Shown one piece after another: positions 57,191 through 64,000 of a stretch of DNA of 64,000 bases. The position numbers were made by a program, and so were the translations under genes. The DNA lies in contig NW_020312086.1 of assembly GCF_002999335.1 (NCBI RefSeq), positions 42,600-106,599 on the forward strand. Reading direction: 5' to 3'. Origin of the DNA: Cyclospora cayetanensis (Eukaryota > Apicomplexa > Conoidasida > Eucoccidiorida > Eimeriidae). The notes under the pieces were generated by a model. It had not been told where the DNA came from, did no database searches, and saw only the letters and a list, made by a program, of their open reading frames with translations. The stretch's first letter is position 1; every line of letters begins with the position of its first letter.

Positions 57191-60100
57191 CTACTTCCAG
57201 AGCTTCCTGAGAGACATGTTTCGCTCTGCATCTTTCTTCATCACCTGGCCCAGCACAAGCGCACAAGCGCACAGAGCGACCCTCGCGTCTCTCCGCCAAC
57301 ACACACAGACACACCTCGAAGGCGAAGAGCAGCAGTGCTGTGTCCACAGCGAGAGCCGCCAGTTCAGGAAATCGCTCGCTTACCTTGGCAACAGCCATCT
57401 CGAAATCCTCCTGAGTCACGTGCATACGTCTCTCTCTCAGAGCAAACATGCCAGCCTCAGTACAGACCGCCTATGTCCACGCACGCATGAACACACATGC
57501 ACACACACATCTTTCATACAGATTTTACGGTCCCCGCAGTGCCTTGGCCGCTTCGATAAAAAGCCTTCCAGGAATTTACCACGTGCCCAAGCGCCAGTCG
57601 CCGACTTGGGAAGTAGTTACACACAAACATAGATAAGCGCACACACAAATAGCACCGACACGACTGGTAACGTGCATGCGTGCAACTCTACCAACGCAGC
57701 ACCCTGCAGATTCGTCGCTGCTCGAAGCCATCCAACTGTCTGTGTGTCTCTGTTGCGCTTCCTCTGTATCATTTACCTTCGCCTCCGCCCCTGAAGCTCC
57801 GTTGGTCTCTTGCGCGATTTTTTTGAGGTCTATTCCTCGCATCAAATTCATTTTGCGGCTGTGAATTTTTAAAATCTCTGTCCGTGCCTGGGACCGCAAA
57901 AAGGTAGCGCGCCAAGCAGACAGGCATGCCCTCCTACTGTCGGAAGTTCGGTGGCCAAACAGCTGACTGATACATAAAAGGGGAGATAAAAGTAGTTTCT
58001 CGAAAGAAAACTCGAATCCAACGACAACGCAAAAGGCGTCACGATTCACAGCTCTTGTCTGTGCAACTTTCAAACACAATGGGAAGACGGATCTGCACCT
58101 CGAGGTTCGGGTTAGGAAACTCGATCTTCCTGTCAATACGACCCGGCCGCAGGAGGGCTTCATCAAGGATGTCGATTCTATTCGTGCACATAATAACCTG
58201 AGCCACGACACGCACAAAACGCAAGAGGGAAAGGAGAGCGAGGTGCAAGGACAGGCGCATTTCAGAGATTTAGGCAGCTTCCCAAAGGCTTCGTGCAAGA
58301 GGAGGGCTGCTGCCGATACGAGGCAGGCACGTAGACCAACGAACAGGCAAACAAAAAGGCAACCAGGCATAATGTATAACGAAACACACTGTCCCTTTTC
58401 AGAGCTTGCATCCTCTTCTGCCTTCCCCCGCACATGCCTTCCATCCTAAGGGGTGCACGTGATTTTTTTCGTCACCCCCTCTCGCCTCTACCGCCTCCCT
58501 TGAATGGCCAAAGATGCCACCCCTCCAAAAAGTCCTTTTCTTTACCTTGATGTTCTTGGTGCTCTCGAAGCCATCCAGCTGGTTGAGCAGCTCCATCATA
58601 GTCCGCTGCACCTCAGAGTCGCCGTGTTCGCCTTCGGTCCTTTGAGAGCCAATCGAGTCAATTTCGTCCATGAAGATAATCGAGGGAGCGTGCTGTCTAG
58701 CCATGACAAACAGCTCACGCACCATGCGACTTCCTTCCCCAATATACTTTTGCACCAACTCACCACCAGACACCCTAATGAATGTACACTCCGTGTGGTG
58801 TGCGACGGCCCGAGCCAGCAGCGTTTTTCCTGTTCCCGGAGGCCCATACAGCAGCACACCCTGCGGCGAAAAGGCGTATTTTATGACAAACGCAGCAGTC
58901 GCACAGAAACAAACAAAAACTTGTCTGGCTGTCCGCCTGCCCTGCTATACAGCAGCCCGATTCGCGGTGAAAAAGCGTGTTTCATGACAAATATAGTCGC
59001 AAAGTAACAACCCAACAAACACCTCTTTGCCTAGCTGTCTGCCACGCGGTATAGCGGCGCCTTGCGCAAAGCGGTATAAGACAGCCCTCGGCGGGGTCAA
59101 TGAAGTAGAGGCTCTACGCGAAGTTGATGGACATGCATTCAGCCTCGCCAACGCATGCGATGCCATATATCTACCATTTGCAGCCGTGTAAAAAGGGGCC
59201 GCCTCCTACTCCCCAGCAAAACGCTTCCCACGGCAGGCCCTTCCTCCCCCCCCTATTAGGGGTCTTTTCTCTGATTGCGATGCACACGTCGCGGAAGGAA
59301 GAATGCGGGAGAATTAGAGAAGAAAGCAGACAGAGAGGAATGCAAAAGGGGGCACAGACAAACAGCACGCAGAACGCAGCAGAAGAAGCGGAAGGCTAGG
59401 CACCTCAGCGCGTATAGAAGAACCTACCTTTGGCTGCGAGATACCGAGCGATTCAAAGAGCTCGGGATGCTTGATGGGGAGTTCAATAACTTCCTTCACT
59501 TCTTTGACTTGCTGATCAAGTCCTCCCACCATCTCGTACGTGCTGTCGGGAACCTTTTCAACCTTCATGAGCGACACGAGGGGGTCCACTTTCGACGGAA
59601 GCACTGAGTGAAGGCGATACGAGTCGTTCAAGAGGGCAACGCGGGTGTTGGGAGTGCACTGGGAGAGATCCACGCTTTTCGCAACGTCCACCACATACTT
59701 GCCCTCAGGATTTACCTGCAGGGGGAAGAATGCAGAAGCAGCACACAGGCACGACATCTGACTGAGACCCTCTTCTGGAAAAAAAAGACCATACGCATAC
59801 AGATCCTCTAAAAGCCCCACCCCAAACAATGTGTACATGCATGTGTATACATGAGTATGTGTACATGGGTATATATATATGTATATTGGATATATATATA
59901 TCTATATATATACATATGTAGATATATTCATGAGATGGACGGGAGAAACATGAGCCGGCAGGTTTGATTGGGGAAGCCGAAAGGGAAGCAGCGACACTAC
60001 AGACGCCCCATACAGCATCCAGACAACGGGAGGTTAGCGCAGCGTCTGGAAATGCATGACACACGTAAAGAGCTGGGAATAAGTAGAAGGGTGACAGAGA

Positions 60101-60852
60101 AGCGCAGCAGTAAGGACCCCTTCATGCGCGTGACAGTGCAGGGCATGCAAGAGAGCAAGGACGAAAGAGCTCTTGATGAATGATCTACAAGACAGCACCG
60201 CCTCAATTTAGCATGCGAAACTAAACAGTAGCGCACTCCTTACCTTCACGAGCACCTTATCTCTGCCCATCACCTTCACGACCTCCCCCACATAAGAGCC
60301 TGGTTCCAGCAGGAGCTGAATTTCTTCCCTTAGCTCCCGGACTGCACGATGGAAAAGCAGGCACCCTAACGCACACCTTACAGGCAGCTTTTTGCATATA
60401 AGTGGGTGCCTCCACAATGGTTGCTAGGGGACTAACTATGCCGCAATGGACCCTAACAGCAACGCCACCCTCAGCTAATCGTGCACTGGCCAGCAACATG
60501 GCCTAGTTTATCTTCTCTACTCTTCAATTAGAAGAGGCACAGCAAGCAAAGAGGTGCGTAGCTCTAGCTGAGTGTAGTATGTACGTGCATATGTGTGCTG
60601 TGCATATGCGAGTGTAGCATGGAATCGACCAGTAGGCCTTCGTCTGGCAGGCCTACCCTTTGCGTTGAATTCATTCCTCTGCGCCTCCAGCCGCTGCTTG
60701 TTTTGTGTTTTTTCGGCAATGTTACGTTCGAGCTGCTCGACTTTAATTTCTAGGTACCTTCGGAGGCCCTCTCCACTCCTCCCTGCACCCTCATTCAAAT
60801 TGGGCATATCCTCTGTCGCCGGAAGCGGCTGTGCAGCTACGGCGGCGCTCAT
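57191..60852 (-). CDS. RPT6: 26S proteasome regulatory ATPase RPT6 (8 exons)
   Basis: Exons 60852-60657, 60341-60244, 59715-59428, 58860-58546, 58197-58099, 57887-57777, 57470-57384 and 57244-57191 join in phase to give 415 aa, the family length. The N-terminal coiled coil ([20 protein letters not shown]) is followed by the OB domain ([20 protein letters not shown]). The AAA domain has Walker A GPPGTGKT (200-207), Walker B IIFMDEID (D259, E260), sensor 1 in CTNRID, and the arginine fingers in [10 protein letters not shown] (R316, R319). The C-terminal block [14 protein letters not shown] and the ending NMSLRKLWK identify subunit RPT6 rather than another Rpt. It is one of six ATPases that unfold substrates and open the 20S core, in cytosol and nucleus. 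Nothing essential is missing. Intron 2 holds a TA microsatellite. Confidence 0.95.
59860..59930. repeat. TA-rich microsatellite
   Basis: A run of TA, GTATA and CTATA units in the second intron of the RPT6 gene. Confidence 0.85.
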
Positions 60853-61872
60853 TTTGACGGTACGACGAAAAAGAAGCAAAAACAAAGCCTAGCACGGCGT
60901 CCCGACCGGCAACAAGGGCGCGCGGGCTATACAGAGAATGCAGGCGGTTTGGGAGCGCTTTCGGACTCTTTGGCCGCGGTGCGTTGGTGGGAGGTTAGTC
61001 TGGAAGAAGGAAATGTGATTGGAACGTGTGCCTCCAGAAGGCCATGAGACGGCTGACAGGCCCGAAGCCAGCAATGTGTGGGCGTGAGCAAGAAGCAAGC
61101 CAAGTTGCTGAGAATCGCAGCTCGGGTACTGGCTTGTGCAACACCCGGCGGAGCTGCCTATACACTGAAAATGCACTGATGATGGACCAAGAGATGAACG
61201 ACGGCTGATTCTTTGGGTGGAGAGCTGGATACAGAAACAGTGAAGGGCTGAGGCAGAGAGGATCTTTTTCTCGTCCTCTGAAAGGGGCGTCGTGGGTACT
61301 GAGCAGGGGAGCTGCCGCAGCAGTTGCTGTACGTTAACTGCCACGATATGGCTGCTTGCTGCCCGTGTTTGCCTCTCTTCGCGGTTTAGGAGACGGGCTA
61401 AAGAGACAATAGTCCATGGAAAATACACGCGCGTGGACTCGGACTGAGGAGCTCCTGTGTAACTGCATGTTTTGTGGAGGCGAGGTGGCAGACTGCGGCA
61501 GCGGCAGCAGCGGCAACCGGTACAGGGGATATCGCACGCGGTAGGCTTCCCGTGACCATTCTTCCTTTAGAAATCAAACCTTAATGCTGCGCAGTCTCTA
61601 TTTACATTGTGTATTCAGCTGTTAGCTTCTTGAGGCCGAGCATCGGGCAGACAAAAACCGGCAAGCAGTCGGATGCTGTCTGTCGGTTGACTTGTAGGCT
61701 GCAGTGGAGTTCTGCAGTCTGTTAGCCTGTCTTATTCGTTACTAATCCTTCATTTTATTGTATTTTCTGTCTCTTCCGTTGTGTTCATCCTCGATCTTTC
61801 GTCTCTCTGGCCTGCTCGGCTCGCCGGTCCCCTCCCCTCCATCTGAGCTCTCCGCCGCGTTCACGTTTCAGC
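60853..61872. promoter_or_regulatory. Likely shared promoter region of RPT6 and SEC13
   Basis: The RPT6 gene (minus) and the SEC13 gene (plus) start 1,020 bp apart and point away from each other, so this stretch should contain both promoters and 5' UTRs. An open minus-strand frame (61428-60889) has no family motif. I see no defined promoter box; coccidian promoters usually lack a TATA box. Confidence 0.4.
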
Positions 61873-64000
61873 ATGACGCATATTCTTTCGCAGTTCGAAA
61901 CCTTCCACGGGGGCCCCCTTCATGCGGTGTCCTTCGACTTGTACGGCACGAAAGTGGCGACTGCCAGCAGCGACGAGTCCATCAGGCTTTGGGACGTTTC
62001 AGCGGCGAATGCGGGTGCTCAATTCCTGCAGGAACTGCGAGGCCACAGCGGCCCCGTCTGGCAGGTAGGCGGGAGTGTTATCCTAGCTGCTGCTGCTGCT
62101 GCTGCTTCTGTCTGCTGCGTATGCGTGAGCTTGCGGAGTTTCTTGTCGCCAACGCCAGCGGTCGGTTCATGCTGATGTGATCCCTTCGGCCGCTCGTTGC
62201 TGTCTGTCGCTGCCGGTGGGTGTCATTACGGCTTAGGTCTGTTGGGCGCACCCTCGATTCGGCTCTGTCTTGGGGTCTTGCGGATACGATCGGCGAATCG
62301 TAGTCTGGCAGCAGCAGTCAGGGGCACAGGCATTTGTTCCGGTGTATTCCAACGATGAGCATGGAGCATCCGTGAACGCTTTGGCCTTTGCTCCCGAGGC
62401 GGCAGGACTGATCCTTGCGGCAGGCAGCAGCGATGGGTGCATCTCTGTCCTGACACACCAAGAAGGGGATCTCCAGCAGTGGAGTCGACAGGTGTTTTCT
62501 GCACACTTCAACGGGGTTCTGGCCGTCGCCTGGGCCCCCATAGGGGCCCCTGGCGCCTCGGGAGGGAACAGTAGGATGGAGAGCCTCCTGATGGCATCGG
62601 GGGGAGGTGACAACAACGTCCGTCTATGGAGTTTGGACGCATCACAGGTAGGGGAAAATAAAGGAGGCGGTGTCGGGGGCTTCCCGTTGAAACCCCCCCT
62701 CCAGAGTACACACACAGTGCGTGCAGGAAACGAAATGGGAGAGAAGGAAGGGAGGAAGGGGGGCAGGTAGCAGGAGGGAGAGACAAAAAGAAAGAAAGAA
62801 AGAAAGAAACGGAGAGAGAGAAGCGGAGACAGAGAGAGAGAGAGAAACAGAGAGAGAGAAGCAGAGACAGAGAGAGAGAGAGAGAGAAACAGAGAGAGAG
62901 AAGCAGAGACAGAGAGAGAGAGAGAAACAGAGAGAGAAGCAGAGACAGAGAGAGAGAGGGAGAAACAGAGAGAGAAGCAGAGAAACAGAGAGAGAAAGAA
63001 ACACAGAGAGAAAGAAACAGAGAAAGAAACAGAGAGAGAAACAGAGAAAGAAACAGAGAGAAAGAAACAGAGAAAGAAACAGAGAGAAAGAAACAGAGAG
63101 AAAGGAACAGAGAGAAAGAAAAAGAGAGAGAAACAGAGAGAGAGAGAGAAAAAGAAACACAGACAGAGAGAGAGAGAGAGTGGAAGAGGGTTGATTGGTT
63201 GATAGGGGAGGAGGAGGAGGTTGTGTGTAGGGCGAGAGAGCCGCCCAAGCTTTGTGATGTGATTTTACTTCGCGCTTAGGGGTCAGTCTCGTCCTGTTTC
63301 TTTCTGTATTCGTGTATTCTGTCGGTTTCCCGCTTACGCGCGTCTGTGCGTTTGCAGCAATGGACAGAACTGCCTCCAATGGAAGGCGAGGGTCACTCGG
63401 ATTGGGTGAGGGATATCGCCTTTCGACCACAGGGAGCCTCTTCCTTTGTGTTGCCGGGAGCTCTCCTTCTGGCATCGTGCAGCGAGGACAAGACTGTTAA
63501 GCTTTGGCTGGGAGAACCCCCTTCCCAGCAGCTGCAGGAGCAGCAAGATTCGCAGCAGCTCGTCACTCCGGCTCCCTCACAGTACAAGTGGCATCTCCTG
63601 CAGACACTTGTCTTGGACGCCCCAGCGTGGAGGCTTTCGTGGAGTCAAAGCGGCGCTCTGCTGGCCGTTGCATGCGGCAATTCTGCCGTTTTGCTGCTCA
63701 AAGAAAATGTGCATGGCACCTGGGAACTCGTCGCTGACCTCGCAGAGAGTAACGTTGAAACCGAGAAACAACAACAGCAGCAACAGGTTCCCCCCCCCCA
63801 AGATATGCAACAGCAGAAGCAGATGCCACCCCCCTCACCACTGCAGCCCCCTCTCCCCCAACAACAGCAACAGCACCAACAAATGCCCCCCCCTTCACCA
63901 CTGCAGCCCCCTCTCCCCCAACAACAGCAACAGCACCAACAAATGCCACCCCCCTCACTGCAGCCCCCCCTCCCCCAACAACAGCAACAGCACCAACAGA
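61873..64000 (+). CDS. SEC13: SEC13 WD40 protein, 3' end beyond the window
   Basis: Exons 61873-62064, 62237-62647 and 63358 to the window edge join in phase. The six-bladed SEC13 pattern is clear: FHGGPLHAVSFDLYGTKVAT and IRLWD, [55 protein letters not shown] and NNVRLWSL, GHSDWVRDIAFRP then LLASCSEDKTVKLW, and APAWRLSWSQSGALLAVACG. SEC13 forms the outer COPII cage with SEC31 and is also part of the nuclear pore. After the last blade the frame continues into a Pro/Gln-rich tail made of 20-residue repeats, which ordinary SEC13 (about 300 aa) lacks. The gene could therefore be a longer SEC13 or a SEC13 with a SEC31-like disordered extension. The ATG at 61873 matches the family start. Confidence 0.9.
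62790..63180. repeat. (GA)n / GAGACA-rich satellite
   Basis: About 390 bp of gagaga, gaaac and agcagagac units in the second intron of SEC13. The long Ser/Leu/Phe and Glu/Arg frames crossing it are artefacts. Confidence 0.95.
63817..64000 (+). repeat. 60-bp in-frame tandem repeat coding a Pro/Gln unit
   Basis: Three copies, the last one shortened by a codon and cut by the window end, of a unit that reads MPPPSPLQPPLPQQQQQHQQ in the SEC13 frame. Copies are almost identical in DNA, including silent positions, which points to recent expansion. Confidence 0.9.

Noticed and set aside
62508..63475. Very long Ser/Leu/Phe frames on the minus strand and a Glu/Arg frame on the plus strand
   Set aside because: They are produced by the GA satellite in a SEC13 intron.
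1..64000. tRNA, rRNA and CRISPR features
   Set aside because: I looked for B-box-like ggttcga sites, rRNA-like conserved blocks and regular repeat-spacer arrays; candidate B boxes (for example near 22990 and 27314) lack matching stems, and nothing else fitted.

Overview
The window looks like nuclear chromosome DNA of a coccidian apicomplexan, most likely an Eimeria or Cyclospora relative. Supporting signs are interrupted genes with GT..AG introns, long CAG/CTG runs coding poly-Gln, poly-Ala and poly-Ser tracts, an apicomplexan-type formate/nitrite (lactate) transporter, a RAP-domain protein with a mitochondrial-type N-terminus, an SF-assemblin gene, and dense micro- and minisatellites. There are no bacterial operons, Shine-Dalgarno sites or CRISPR arrays. 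I assembled the exon models by hand from splice sites, reading phase and protein-family motifs; no RNA evidence was available.

Layout. 0.4-2.5 kb (-): Ser/Arg-rich protein of unknown function. 3.0-5.4 kb (-): LUC7-type U1 snRNP splicing factor, 5 exons. 5.4-6.6 kb (-): spliced gene of unknown function. 6.6-7.9 kb (+): Ala/Gln-rich coiled-coil protein. 9.1-12.2 kb (-): divergent F1-ATPase alpha-like protein, 2 exons. 13.2-17.9 kb (+): phosphatidylserine synthase, 9 exons. 18.8-19.5 kb (-): uS8-family (probably organellar) ribosomal protein. 22.1-24.9 kb (-): auxilin-like J-domain protein, 7 exons. 26.9-28.6 kb (-): SF-assemblin-like fibre protein, 7 exons. 32.6-33.3 kb (+): putative secreted protein. 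34.0-40.8 kb (-): very large RAP-domain protein, about 10 exons. 43.2-45.6 kb (-): thymidylate kinase, 5 exons. 52.9-54.0 kb (+): formate/nitrite (lactate) transporter. 57.2-60.9 kb (-): 26S proteasome ATPase RPT6, 8 exons. 61.9-64.0 kb (+): SEC13, cut by the window end.

Two blocks near 30.5-31.9 kb (+) and 48.5-51.4 kb (-) are decayed copies, in opposite orientation, of one Ty3/gypsy-like LTR retrotransposon. RNase H and integrase pieces are readable in them. Parts of the two copies are almost identical, while the first copy lacks about 1 kb present in the second. A second decayed repeat family may occur three times (41.9, 47.2 and 51.7 kb).

The genes are ordinary eukaryotic neighbours rather than an operon: splicing, membrane lipid synthesis, clathrin uncoating, mitochondrial translation/RNA, nucleotide synthesis, metabolite transport, protein turnover and secretory transport. 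The least described elements are the F1-alpha-like paralogue, the fusion of a coccidian N-terminal region to the auxilin J domain, the RAP protein with a split RAP domain, and the dispersed GGGGCCCC palindrome.
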